From contig NZ_WLYK01000006.1 in the NCBI RefSeq assembly GCF_009707545.1, forward strand, positions 248,001-312,000: a DNA stretch of 64,000 nucleotides, given 5' to 3'. Shown here piece by piece: positions 1-8,076 of the stretch. The translations under genes were made by a program, and so were the position numbers. Below the pieces are notes generated by a model. The model saw only the letters and a list, made by a program, of their open reading frames with translations, was not told where the DNA came from and searched no databases. Numbering within the stretch: position 1 is the first letter of the stretch; every line of letters begins with the position of its first letter. The stretch comes from Nakamurella alba. Lineage in GTDB: Bacteria > Actinomycetota > Actinomycetes > Mycobacteriales > Nakamurellaceae.

Positions 1-481
1 CCGCCTCCAGCGCCTCGTCGGAGCGGTCCACCTCGTCGATCAGCAGGACCACCGGTTCCGGGCTGCGCATGGCGGTCAGCAGCGGCCGTTCGGACAGGAA
101 CCGCTCGGAGAAGAACACGTCGTCCCGGTCGGCGATGCGGTCGACCGCGGACTCGAGATCGGGGGCGTCGCCGACGAGGTCGGCAATCTTCTCCCGCAGG
201 ATCTGGGTGTACAGCAGCTGCTTGCCGTAGTCCCACTCGTAGAGCGCCTTGGACTCGTCCTGGCTCTCGTAGCACTGCAGCCGGACCAGTTCCCGACCGA
301 GCACCGCGGCCAGACTCCGCGCCAGGTCGGTCTTCCCGACGCCGGCCGGGCCCTCGAGCAGCAGCGGCCGGCCGAGCCGGGCGGCCAGGTAGACGGTGGT
401 GGCCAGACGCTCGTCGGCGATGTAGCCGACCTGGTTCAGCCGGGTGAGGACGTCGTCGACGCTCTCGAAGACCGGATCCAT
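1..481 (-). CDS. MoxR/CbbQ-type AAA+ ATPase, 3' end cut by window edge
   Basis: The visible N-terminal 160 residues begin at an ATG (complement of 479-481) preceded by AGGAG. A Walker A motif, GPAGVGKT, lies near residue 40, and a Walker B with sensor-like acid, VVLLIDEVDR, lies near residue 147, close to the left edge. This layout fits MoxR/NorQ/CbbQ AAA+ ATPases, which act as chaperones inserting or activating metal cofactors of partner enzymes. It lies directly downstream of the methanol dehydrogenase gene on the same strand (77 nt gap), so I infer it helps mature or reactivate that enzyme. The C-terminal half and any VWA partner gene are outside the window. Confidence 0.85.
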   Translation of the reverse strand, partial: MDPVFESVDDVLTRLNQVGYIADERLATTVYLAARLGRPLLLEGPAGVGKTDLARSLAAVLGRELVRLQCYESQDESKALYEWDYGKQLLYTQILREKIADLVGDAPDLESAVDRIADRDDVFFSERFLSERPLLTAMRSPEPVVLLIDEVDRSDEALEA

Positions 482-558
482 GCGGGTGCACTCCTGGTGC
501 CGGGCGGTGCCGGGGCCACTTCGGGCCCCGGCACCGCATCGGGTGGGTCAGCGGGCGA

Positions 559-1851
559 TCAGGACAGCAGGTCGTCCAGGTCGCCGTTGTAGCTGTGGTC
601 CACCACCGGACGGACGGAGTCGAAGGTGCACTCCCGCGGGTTCGCGTCGGTGCAGGCGTCACCGAGCACGTGATGCGTGATGTTGTCGATGGTCTCGGCG
701 TCACCGAGCACCTTGGCGTGCGCCTCGTAGTACTTGGTGGGCCCGGTACCCAGGCGGTTCTTCTCGTGGGTGTCCTGGGTGATGTCGGTGAACTTCTCCG
801 GGATGCCGCAGTCGCGCAGCAGCCGGACGGCAGCGCCCACGGCGGCGTCGGCGGCCTGGACCGTGGTCATGCCGCCGATGTCGACGCCCATCGCCTGGGC
901 GATCAGCGCGAACTTCTTGTACTCGGTGGACAGGTTGAACGCCCACACCCGCGGCAGCGCGATCGCGTTGTTCAGGCCGTGGTGGGTGTCGAAGAAGGCG
1001 CTGGTGGCGTGGCTGATCGAGTGGATGATGCCCAGACCGCCGGAGTTGAACGCCTGGGCGGCGATGTACTGCGCGTACATCATGCCCTCGCGGGCGGCCA
1101 GGTCGTAGCCGTTCCAGGTGGCCTTGCGCAGGTGCTCGCCGACGAGTTCGATGCTGCGGATGGCATTCCCGTAGGACGGCTCGAAGTTCAGCCGCGACAC
1201 GAACGGCTCGCTGCCGTGGGCCAGCACGTCGAACCCGCACTGCGCGGTGAAGTGCCGCGGGCAGTCGTAGTAGAGCACCGGGTCGTCGATCGCCAGGGTG
1301 GCCACCGCGGCGTCGTCGAAGGCGACGTACTTGTGCGGCTTGCTCGGGTCGGTCGTGGTGTCGGTGATGACGTAGGCCCACGAGGTCTCGGAGCCGGTGC
1401 CGGCCGTGGTCGAGACCGCGATGTGCGGCGGGTTCTTCGTGTTCTCGCTCTTGTTGAAGCCCTCGAACTCGTTGATGTTGCGACCGTCGTGGGCCACCGC
1501 GATGCGGGCGCCCTTGCAGGCGTCGTGCGAGGAGCCGCCGCCGATGGAGATGAACGAGTCGCAATCGTTCTCCATGTACAGGCGCGCGCCGTCCATGGCG
1601 TTGTAGTCCTTGGGGTTCGACTCCACCTTGTCGTACAGCACGACCTCCAGGCCGTGGTACTTCAGCGACTCGACGATGTTGTGCACGACGTTGGTGCCGC
1701 GCAGGCCGGAGGTCATCACCAGGACCTTGCGGAAGCCGAGCTTCAGCGCCTCCGGCCCGATGATCTCGCTGGACCCCGGGCCCATCAGGGCGCGCGGGAA
1801 CGGGTGGAACTCCTTGATCGGGAAGGGCTTCAGAAGATCGTCGACCTGCAC
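559..1851 (-). CDS. mdo: NDMA-dependent methanol dehydrogenase (iron-containing alcohol dehydrogenase family)
   Basis: 430 residues, the usual size for this group. The start is a GTG preceded by GAGGAG at 6-nt spacing; longer readings have no ribosome site. Visible motifs are the nucleotide-binding GGGSSHD (104-110) and TTAGTGSE (148-155). Metal ligands are D208 and H212 in FDVLAH, H277 in GIIHSISH and H291 in FDTHHG. The PIKEFHPFPRALMG N-terminus is typical of the actinobacterial NDMA-dependent methanol/alcohol oxidoreductases, which hold NAD(P) tightly and use an external acceptor. In mycobacteria that acceptor is thought to be mycofactocin. It probably forms an operon with the AAA ATPase downstream. 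Confidence 0.93.
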   Translation of the reverse strand: MQVDDLLKPFPIKEFHPFPRALMGPGSSEIIGPEALKLGFRKVLVMTSGLRGTNVVHNIVESLKYHGLEVVLYDKVESNPKDYNAMDGARLYMENDCDSFISIGGGSSHDACKGARIAVAHDGRNINEFEGFNKSENTKNPPHIAVSTTAGTGSETSWAYVITDTTTDPSKPHKYVAFDDAAVATLAIDDPVLYYDCPRHFTAQCGFDVLAHGSEPFVSRLNFEPSYGNAIRSIELVGEHLRKATWNGYDLAAREGMMYAQYIAAQAFNSGGLGIIHSISHATSAFFDTHHGLNNAIALPRVWAFNLSTEYKKFALIAQAMGVDIGGMTTVQAADAAVGAAVRLLRDCGIPEKFTDITQDTHEKNRLGTGPTKYYEAHAKVLGDAETIDNITHHVLGDACTDANPRECTFDSVRPVVDHSYNGDLDDLLS

Positions 1852-2031
1852 GGCTGTCTCCTCGGGAAGGTCCGCGGTGGAGGTTCGGCGCCGTCGCCGC
1901 ACCGCGATGCACCCACCGTGTCCGACGTCACCGCCGGGGACCAGACGAGGATCGGTAAACCGTTCGGACGGCCGTCCCGGCCCTGTCCGTTCGGGGAGGT
2001 ACGTCCCGGCCGATCCGGGTACTGACGAGGT

Positions 2032-2604
2032 ATGGGACGGATCGTGGTCAGTTGCGCGACGAGTGTGGACGGGTACCTGGAGGGGCCGGGCGGTGATCTG
2101 TCGCAGATGCCGCTGGACCAGTCGTTCAACGAGCACAACGCCGCACTGGTCGTCGGCGCGGCACGCCTGCTGTACGGCGCGACGACGTACCGCGGGATGG
2201 TCGGCTACTGGCCGAGTCAGTTGGAGAACCCCGACCCCGCCGAGCGTTCCATCGCGCAGCGGATGGCCGACGGCATTCCCATCCTCGTCGTCTCCGATGC
2301 CCTGGGGCCCGACGACACCGGACCCTGGCGCGGGCAGACCACGATCGTCCGCCGCGTCGACGCACATCAGACGGTTGCCGACCTGCGGAACGAAGAGGGC
2401 GACACCGTGGTCTTCGGCAGTCGCACGCTCTGGTCCGACCTGATGGCACACGGCCTGGTCGACGTGATCCACCTGCTGATCGGGCCGAAGGTCGTCGCCG
2501 GCGACACCCCGGCGTTCGCCGGTGTGCCCAGCACCGGTCTGCACCTGCAGGACGTCCGCCGATTCGACAACTCCGAGGCGGTCCTGTTGACCTACAGCTT
2601 GTAG
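2032..2604 (+). CDS. Dihydrofolate reductase-like protein (RibD C-terminal domain family)
   Basis: 190 residues with the pattern of the RibD_C/DHFR-like fold. The N-terminal strand is RIVVSCATSVDGYL, followed by LLYGATTYRGM and a mid-region VVFGSRTLWSDLM nucleotide-binding stretch. The C-terminal strand VDVIHLLIGPKVV is also characteristic. These small proteins are NAD(P)H-binding reductases of unknown substrate, related to the YyaP/YwjB group. A weak GAGGT precedes the ATG closely. The stop codon lies inside the first palindromic operator of the downstream regulator. It is divergent from the methanol dehydrogenase across a 180-nt gap. Confidence 0.85.
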   Translation: MGRIVVSCATSVDGYLEGPGGDLSQMPLDQSFNEHNAALVVGAARLLYGATTYRGMVGYWPSQLENPDPAERSIAQRMADGIPILVVSDALGPDDTGPWRGQTTIVRRVDAHQTVADLRNEEGDTVVFGSRTLWSDLMAHGLVDVIHLLIGPKVVAGDTPAFAGVPSTGLHLQDVRRFDNSEAVLLTYSL

Positions 2605-2628
2605 GTTTTAACCTACGAGCTGTAGGTT
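2590..2628. promoter_or_regulatory. Two tandem palindromic operators of the TetR-family gene
   Basis: Palindrome 1 is ACCTAC (2590-2595), 5-nt spacer, GTAGGT (2601-2606). Palindrome 2 is AACCTAC (2610-2616), 5-nt spacer, GTAGGTT (2622-2628). The centres are 21 bp apart, two helical turns, so two dimers could bind the same DNA face. The first overlaps the upstream stop codon and the second ends 6 nt before the regulator's start codon. Repressor autoregulation is an inference from position and symmetry. Confidence 0.8.
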
Positions 2629-2634
2629 AGGTGC

Positions 2635-3222
2635 ATGCCCCGCAGGAACCTCGACCGCGGTGCGGTCGTGTCTGCGGCCGCCGAGCTCGCCGACCGGGAC
2701 GGATTCGAGGTCCTGAGCGTCTCTGCGCTCGCCCGCCACCTGGACGTCCAACCCGCCAGTCTGTATTCGCACGTCCGCAACCTCGCCGATCTCCAGGCCG
2801 GGGTTCACCAGCTCGCCCTGGCGTCGTTGACCGACACCATCGGCACCGAAGTCGCCGGCTGTTCGGGGAGAGATGCCCTCAACGGCATGGTCGGCGGGTA
2901 CCGGCAGTTCGAGCAGGAGCACCCCGGCCTGTGGGCAGCGCTGCAACGACCGGCATCGGAGGAGACCGCGCGGTCCGCCGGGGCGGTCCGGCTGACCACC
3001 CTCACCGCCGCGGTGCTGCGTGGCTACGGCATCGTCGGCGACGAGATGGTGCACGCGACCAGGTTTCTCGGCGCCACCGTCAACGGTTTCCTGTCCCTGC
3101 AGCGCCACGGCGGGTTCGCCCATCGCCCTGCCGACCAACAGACCTCATGGCTGCGCACTGTCGACGCCCTCGACACCGCTCTGCGCGCCTGGCCCACCAC
3201 CATCGAAGGACCCCGATCATGA
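2635..3222 (+). CDS. TetR/AcrR-family transcriptional regulator
   Basis: 195 residues. The N-terminal helix-turn-helix (about 10-55) reads LDRGAVVSAAAELADRDG and then LSVSALARHLDVQPASLYSH. The C-terminal half resembles the TetR_C/WHG ligand-binding domain. Two palindromes sit immediately upstream, and the ATG is only a few bases downstream of the second, suggesting a short or leaderless transcript that is autorepressed. Its TGA overlaps the ATG of the SGNH hydrolase gene by 4 nt (ATGA). The hydrolase is therefore the likely co-regulated target, and the inducer may be an ester or glycoside-type compound (inference). Confidence 0.92.
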   Translation: MPRRNLDRGAVVSAAAELADRDGFEVLSVSALARHLDVQPASLYSHVRNLADLQAGVHQLALASLTDTIGTEVAGCSGRDALNGMVGGYRQFEQEHPGLWAALQRPASEETARSAGAVRLTTLTAAVLRGYGIVGDEMVHATRFLGATVNGFLSLQRHGGFAHRPADQQTSWLRTVDALDTALRAWPTTIEGPRS

Positions 3223-4364
3223 TCACCACCCCCATCACCGCCGAGCTGCTGCACGGAGTCGCTGATGTCGAGCAGACCGATCGCGGGATCCGCCCGCACC
3301 GGCTGCCGACCTGGGTGCGCGAGCAGTTCCCGGACGGCCAGTTGTTGATGGTCGAGTCACAGCCGTCGGGTGTGCGTCTCGCCGTCCGGACCTCCGCGAC
3401 CCGGCTCGAGCTGGTGCTGCACCCCTCACGTGTCGGCTACCGGGGCGCTCCCCGACCTCGCGGCCGGGTCGACGTGCTGGTCGACAACGTCGTCACCGCA
3501 GCGGATCCGCTGACAGGTGGCGACCTGCTGGAGATCGACCTGCAGACAGGCGCGTCCACCCCGATTCCCGGTCCGCCGCATGTCACCGTCGTCTCCGATC
3601 TGGCCGGCACCGACTCCGTGGTGGAGTTCCTGTTGCCGCACAACGAATCCGTCGAGCTGATCGAGCTGCGATCGGACGCCCCGGTGGAGGCGGTCCGCCA
3701 CGAACGCCGGGTCTGGCTGCACCATGGCAGCTCGATCAGTCACGGATCGAACGCTGTCGGGCCGAGCGAGATCTGGCCCGCGGTCGCCGCCCTCCGCAGC
3801 AACGTGCAGCTGCGGAACCTCGGGTTCGGCGGCAGCGCAGTGGTCGACCCGTTCATGGCGAGGGTCATGCGTGACACCCCGGCCGACGTCATCTCTGTGA
3901 AGCTCGGTATCAACGTGGTGAACCTGGACGGCATGCGGGTCCGCACCTTTGTCCCGGCCGTGCACGGGTTCCTGGACACCATTCGGGACGGGCACCCGAC
4001 CACGCCGCTGCTGCTGGTGTCACCGATCTTCTGCGGGATCCACGAGGACACTCCAGGGCCCGGCGCCTTCGACCCGGCATCCTTCGGGTCCGGCCAGGTG
4101 AAGTTCCTCGCCACCGGCGATCCGGCGGAGGTGGCCGCCGGCAAGCTGACCCTGCAGGTCATCCGGCGCGAGTTGCGCGCCGTGGTCGAGCGCCGCGCGG
4201 ATCCGCACCTGCACTACCTGGACGGCCTCGCGCTCTACGGCGCAGAGGATGCGGAACGCCTGCCGCTGCCCGATGCCCTGCACCCGGACACCCAGACCCA
4301 TCAACTGATCGGCGAGCGGTTCGCCGACCTCGCGTTCGGCCCTTCGGGCCCGTTCGGAGGATGA
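3219..4364 (+). CDS. SGNH/GDSL-family hydrolase
   Basis: 381 residues, starting at the ATG that overlaps the regulator's stop. An N-terminal beta-rich domain (about 1-150) is followed by an SGNH esterase domain. Block I is HGSSISHG with the nucleophile Ser near residue 170, block II is LGFGGSA, block III is GIN in KLGINVVN, and block V is DALHPD near residue 352 supplying Asp and His. Such enzymes remove acyl groups from carbohydrates or lipids; the substrate is unknown. No signal peptide is visible, so it is probably cytoplasmic. It is coupled to the TetR regulator. Confidence 0.88.
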   Translation: MITTPITAELLHGVADVEQTDRGIRPHRLPTWVREQFPDGQLLMVESQPSGVRLAVRTSATRLELVLHPSRVGYRGAPRPRGRVDVLVDNVVTAADPLTGGDLLEIDLQTGASTPIPGPPHVTVVSDLAGTDSVVEFLLPHNESVELIELRSDAPVEAVRHERRVWLHHGSSISHGSNAVGPSEIWPAVAALRSNVQLRNLGFGGSAVVDPFMARVMRDTPADVISVKLGINVVNLDGMRVRTFVPAVHGFLDTIRDGHPTTPLLLVSPIFCGIHEDTPGPGAFDPASFGSGQVKFLATGDPAEVAAGKLTLQVIRRELRAVVERRADPHLHYLDGLALYGAEDAERLPLPDALHPDTQTHQLIGERFADLAFGPSGPFGG

Positions 4365-4407
4365 TGTCCTCGGCCCGCGCCCTGCGGGCAGGAGGAGAGG
4401 TCGTCAC

Positions 4408-4869
4408 ATGTCCTACGCCGTGAACTTCGTCGAGGTGTCCACCGTCGGGCTGGAGTCCTCCCCGGTGGCCGATGCGCTTGCCGGCCTCCGCGCGAACGAG
4501 GCCCGCTACTTCAAGAACAAGTACGACCACGTGTTCACCGTGGAGCCGGCATCCGAGGCCACGGCCGCGGTCGATTGGGTGACCGGGATCCTCAGGAGTG
4601 AAAGGGATCTCGTCATCGCGTCCCCACCGCTGGAGGCGACGGAGTTCGAGGTCGACGGCATCCGCATGGCGTACGTGTTCTACGAGAGCGGGCTGTCGAT
4701 CAACGTGATGTACACGCTCGAGGACGCCGGCAAGCGCGCGGTCGGGTTCAAGCTGTCCGACGGCATGGAGGTGCCGGAGGAGTTGTCGTCCTTCAAGTTC
4801 GCCCGGCAGAAGTCGAAGCTGGCCGGCACGATCCGCGGCTCCTACTTCGTCATCAAGCAGACCCACTGA
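4408..4869 (+). CDS. Hypothetical protein
   Basis: 153 residues preceded by a strong AGGAGAGG ribosome site. I do not recognise a domain. The sequence is soluble and mixed alpha/beta, with N-terminal strand SYAVNFVEVSTVGLES and a C-terminal basic stretch FKFARQKSKLAGTIRG. It has no signal peptide or membrane helix. Its 3' end overlaps the convergent ADP-ribosylglycohydrolase gene by 17 nt. It may be a stand-alone gene, as it is 43 nt after the hydrolase, close enough for co-transcription. Confidence 0.7.
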   Translation: MSYAVNFVEVSTVGLESSPVADALAGLRANEARYFKNKYDHVFTVEPASEATAAVDWVTGILRSERDLVIASPPLEATEFEVDGIRMAYVFYESGLSINVMYTLEDAGKRAVGFKLSDGMEVPEELSSFKFARQKSKLAGTIRGSYFVIKQTH

Positions 4870-5782
4870 CCCCTGTCCGGTGGGCGAGCCGGACGAGGTC
4901 CTCGGCACGCAGGCCAGGCCATCCGTGCAGCATCTCGCGCCACCTGTCCGGAATCGATGCTGCGCCGTAGGTGGCACCGAGCAGTGCGCCGGCGATGGCA
5001 GCGGTCGTGTCGGTGTCGTGCCCGGCCCGGACCGCGGCCTTTATGCCGCGCGGCAGATCGTCGGTGGTGGTGATCGCCCACCACGCCGTCTGCAGCGCAT
5101 GCACCACCCAGCCGTTGTCCGGGAACTGTTGCGGCTCGCCGGTTTCCGCCTGCTTCTTGAGCGGCAACCAGTGGTCGGCCACTGAACTGTCGAGGTGCTG
5201 CAGCACCCGCCACTCCCGGTCCAGTTCGCCGGTCCGCACGGCATCCTCGATGAGCAGCGACCAGATCTGGCAGGCCTCCCCGGCCCTGTTGTCATCGTGC
5301 GTCAGGGCACTGACGCGCAGGGCTGCCTCGGCGGTGGCGGCCGGATCGCCGGGGAAGGCCAGTCCGATCGGTGCCGTCCGCATCAGCGAGCCGTTGCCGC
5401 CGTGGCGTCCCGGGATCGCGGACGCTGCAAGGCTCATCGCTTGTGCAGAAGCAGGTCGTTGCCGGAGCACCTGCCCGGTCATCACGCCGAAGTCCTTCGG
5501 GCCGTCGTCGAACCACCGGACGAAGTTCGCCGCCACCGCGTCCAGTCCGGCGTCGGTCCGGACGTCGATGCCCTCCGCGGTGACCAGCGCGATCGCGACG
5601 GCCATCGAGGTGTCGTCGGTCCACTCGCCCGGCTCGAAGTTGCCGATGCCGCCGCCGATCATGTCGATGACCTGGTCCGGGGTGGGGTGGGTGAACTCGT
5701 AGCCGGCGCCGAGGGCATCGCCCGCGGCCATTCCGAGCAGGGTGCCGGCGGCACGATCCTGTTGTGCTGTCGTGCGTCTCAT
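4853..5782 (-). CDS. ADP-ribosylglycohydrolase family protein
   Basis: 309 residues from the ATG overlapping the upstream gene's TGA (ATGA). It shows the family's metal-binding signatures. They are an N-terminal GMAAGDALGAGYEF near residue 15, WTDDTSM near residue 55, and GHDTDTTAAIAGALLGATYG near residue 270. These Asp/Thr ligands bind two Mg2+ or Mn2+ ions in DraG/ARH-type enzymes, which remove ADP-ribose from proteins or nucleic acids; related members act on other substrates. It is coupled to a DUF1801 gene, which suggests linked expression; the target is unknown. Confidence 0.92.
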   Translation of the reverse strand: MRRTTAQQDRAAGTLLGMAAGDALGAGYEFTHPTPDQVIDMIGGGIGNFEPGEWTDDTSMAVAIALVTAEGIDVRTDAGLDAVAANFVRWFDDGPKDFGVMTGQVLRQRPASAQAMSLAASAIPGRHGGNGSLMRTAPIGLAFPGDPAATAEAALRVSALTHDDNRAGEACQIWSLLIEDAVRTGELDREWRVLQHLDSSVADHWLPLKKQAETGEPQQFPDNGWVVHALQTAWWAITTTDDLPRGIKAAVRAGHDTDTTAAIAGALLGATYGAASIPDRWREMLHGWPGLRAEDLVRLAHRTGVSGSA

Positions 5783-6192
5783 GCGTTGGTCGCGCGGGCT
5801 TCCTCGACGGCATGGGAAATCAGCGCGCGCAGGGCATCGAGATCCACTGCGTCCAGTCGCTTCACGTACAGACAGGCCTTGCCGGATCGGTGCGGTCCGA
5901 GCGCCGCAAGCAGTTCCGGATGGCGCTGGTCGTAGTCGGACGTCAGGTAGACGACCGTCTCCTTCGCCCGCGGCGCGAAGGCCGCGAGCGGCGAGTCCCC
6001 CTCCCGACCGGTGTCGTACCGGTAGTGCACCGACCCGAACCCGACGATGCTCGCTCCCCACATCGTCGGCGGCTCACCGGTGATCTCCTGCATGATCCCG
6101 ATCAGCGTCTCCGCGTCCGCCCGGCGCGCCTCGTCCACCGTCGTCAGGTATTCGTCGACGTCGCGGTCGTTCGGGGCCATGGCAGGTGACAT
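5779..6192 (-). CDS. DUF1801 domain-containing protein
   Basis: About 137 residues. It carries the DUF1801 pattern: DVDEYLTTVDEARRADAETL, then PPTMWGASIVGFGSVHYRY and the C-terminal AVDLDALRALISHAVEEA. Small YdhG-like proteins of this type have no settled function. The start is uncertain: ATG at 6192 (used) or 6180, neither with a clear ribosome site. The stop overlaps the ATG of the ADP-ribosylglycohydrolase by 4 nt, so the two are probably translated together. Confidence 0.85.
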   Translation of the reverse strand: MSPAMAPNDRDVDEYLTTVDEARRADAETLIGIMQEITGEPPTMWGASIVGFGSVHYRYDTGREGDSPLAAFAPRAKETVVYLTSDYDQRHPELLAALGPHRSGKACLYVKRLDAVDLDALRALISHAVEEARATNA

Positions 6193-6317
6193 GCACCGAT
6201 GCTGGCAGCGGTGGCCGGGCCGGTCAACCGGACACGGTCGTGCCACTTTCTGCCCCGAGAGAGGGATCGGACGAATCGGGCATCACGGACAGTCCGGCCC
6301 TCTGCGATGCTGTCCGG

Positions 6318-6611
6318 GTGACCACTGCCGCGATGCCACCCAGGTGGCTCAGCGTTCCCAACCTGCCGGCGGCTGCCGTTCATGTCGTGCTAATGGCGCT
6401 GTCCGCCTCCATCATGGTCGGCGACCTCGACCCCGGCAGGTGGGGGTTCTGGTTCACAGTCGTGCTGTTCTCAGTCCTGTTCACCTGGACTGCCGCCTCT
6501 GCCGTCTACCTGGTCCGCCACCCCGCCGCCCGACGCCGTGGTTGGGGCCGCGCACCCGGTGGCGGTCACCGCCCGAGGAAGTCCCGCCTCCTCGAGGACG
6601 GTCGGGTGTGA
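6318..6611 (+). CDS. Small two-helix membrane protein A
   Basis: 97 residues from a GTG at 6318; an internal ATG at 6333 is a possible shorter start. Two hydrophobic helices (about 17-37 and 46-68) are followed by LVRHPAARRRGW and a basic tail. No known family is recognised. The gene ends in GTGA, overlapping the next gene by 4 nt. The same layout and matching residues recur in that gene's product, so the pair look like tandem duplicates. Upstream strand support is weak because no ribosome site is clear. Confidence 0.55.
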   Translation: MTTAAMPPRWLSVPNLPAAAVHVVLMALSASIMVGDLDPGRWGFWFTVVLFSVLFTWTAASAVYLVRHPAARRRGWGRAPGGGHRPRKSRLLEDGRV

Positions 6612-6862
6612 TCCAGGAACGCAGCCTGCCGGCGGCCGTGGCCGCGCTCGTCGGTGCGATCGTCGGGCTGGTACTCGTCGTCCTCATCGGCGACAGGTGG
6701 GAGCCGCGTTGGCTCGCCTGGTCCGTGGCCGTCGCACTGCTGGTCGTTGTTGTCGTATCGGCGAGCTCGACCGTTCACCTGCTCCGCAATCCTGGTAGCC
6801 GCCGACCGTTGACCTGGTACGCGGCCGCACGGAACTCCCGCGGCGCGGAGGCCCCGGAATGA
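6608..6862 (+). CDS. Small two-helix membrane protein B (paralogue of A)
   Basis: 84 residues starting at the GTG that overlaps the previous stop. The N-terminal SLPAAVAALVGAIVGLVL helix, a GDRWEPRWLAW loop and a second helix are followed by VHLLRNPGSRRPLTW. This matches protein A's LPAA helix, GDLDPGRWGFW loop and VYLVRHPAARRRGW end, which is why I call it a duplicate. The stop overlaps the ATG of the 405-residue gene by 4 nt (ATGA). The three genes therefore form a translationally coupled operon of unknown role. Confidence 0.6.
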   Translation: MIQERSLPAAVAALVGAIVGLVLVVLIGDRWEPRWLAWSVAVALLVVVVVSASSTVHLLRNPGSRRPLTWYAAARNSRGAEAPE

Positions 6863-8076
6863 CGCCGACCCGCAGGCGCAAGATGGTGTCCGTCGACATC
6901 TACATGCTCGAGGGCAGCTCGGTCGAGGTCGGACGTTTCAGCGGCCAGAGCAGGGCGATCCACGTGCTCTACTCGGCGGGACTCGCCGCGTGCCCCACCT
7001 CGATCGCCTCGACGGTGTCCTGGTCGCGGATCTTCATCGGGGAGGTCGGCTACGTCCCGAGGTCGCCGCAGATCGACCACGAGGAGCCCCGTGACAACTT
7101 CGGTTTCAGCGAAGGCATCAGCGCGGACATCGATCCCACGATCCTTGACGCACCCGGGGCGGAGCGGCCGGGGCTGTACCTGCGCTGGCTGCACCGGACG
7201 ATGACCGCCGTGGCACGGCGGCGCGGCTGGGACGAGGAACCACTCGAGTTCGCCGCCCGGTACTGCCTGGAGCGAGGTGTGGTGGCCGTCTTCGACGGGC
7301 CCTCGAAGTCGTCGCCGGACCGGCGCCGGTCGGCATCGGTGCGCCGGGTCATCGATCCGGACGGCTACGAGGACATCGTCCTCCGGGTGCAGGATCGCTC
7401 CAAAGCTGTTGTCGCCGAGGAGGTGCTACCCCGTGAGTCGGTGACGAACGAGATGCGCGCCGACTGGGGTCCCATGAAGAAGAACCTCCGCTGGATCGAC
7501 GCGCACACGATCGAGATCTTCGGCCGGAACTTCGAATATCCCGGGTTCGACTACGAACGCGACGATCTCGCCACTCTCGACCTGTCGACCGGCGTGATTC
7601 CTACCCTACGGATCGACGTCGACTCCATGCCCGCTCCCGTGGAGTCGACCGCACCTGCCTTGTTGCTCGACGTCGATCTCGACACCTCCGATGTCGAGCC
7701 GGCCGCAGTGTCCTCCCCGTTGCCGTTGTTCAACTTCACCGGCGGCGGGCCGACCCAAGGCGAGTACGCGCGGGCGCGCGGGTACTCGACACGGATCACC
7801 GCACTGCTCGGGCAGATGACGTTCGACCCGCGATGGCAGGCCTGGTGGCAGGCGGCGGACCTGCCCAGGGTCGACCTCTCGTACTGGGTGCATGCCGATG
7901 CCACCCGCATCCGGGTGGGCCGTTCCGCACGGCTCATCAACGCCTCGATCGAGCGGCCGATCACCGACGACTGGCTCGATGCGCAGGAGCAGACCGCCGA
8001 GGCAGACGTGCGAGCCTTGATCGCCGAGCTCTGCCGCCGCTTCCCGCTCGGAGCTCCGCCTCCTCTGCCGGCCTGA
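6859..8076 (+). CDS. Hypothetical protein, 405 residues
   Basis: I do not recognise this protein. It is soluble, without signal peptide or membrane helix. Visible elements are an N-terminal SVDIYMLEGSSVEVGRFSG strand region, a central acidic segment around residues 250-280 (VDLDTSDVEP), and a Trp-rich stretch RWQAWWQAADLPRVD near residue 325 before a helical, Arg-rich C-terminus. Codon use matches its neighbours. Coupled translation with two paralogous membrane proteins suggests a membrane-associated complex (inference). Confidence 0.7.
   Translation: MTPTRRRKMVSVDIYMLEGSSVEVGRFSGQSRAIHVLYSAGLAACPTSIASTVSWSRIFIGEVGYVPRSPQIDHEEPRDNFGFSEGISADIDPTILDAPGAERPGLYLRWLHRTMTAVARRRGWDEEPLEFAARYCLERGVVAVFDGPSKSSPDRRRSASVRRVIDPDGYEDIVLRVQDRSKAVVAEEVLPRESVTNEMRADWGPMKKNLRWIDAHTIEIFGRNFEYPGFDYERDDLATLDLSTGVIPTLRIDVDSMPAPVESTAPALLLDVDLDTSDVEPAAVSSPLPLFNFTGGGPTQGEYARARGYSTRITALLGQMTFDPRWQAWWQAADLPRVDLSYWVHADATRIRVGRSARLINASIERPITDDWLDAQEQTAEADVRALIAELCRRFPLGAPPPLPA

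Noticed and set aside
2631-3218. An N-terminal extension of the SGNH hydrolase through the TetR gene in another frame
   Set aside because: The TetR frame has a clear helix-turn-helix. The hydrolase has an ATG at 3219 that overlaps the TetR stop.
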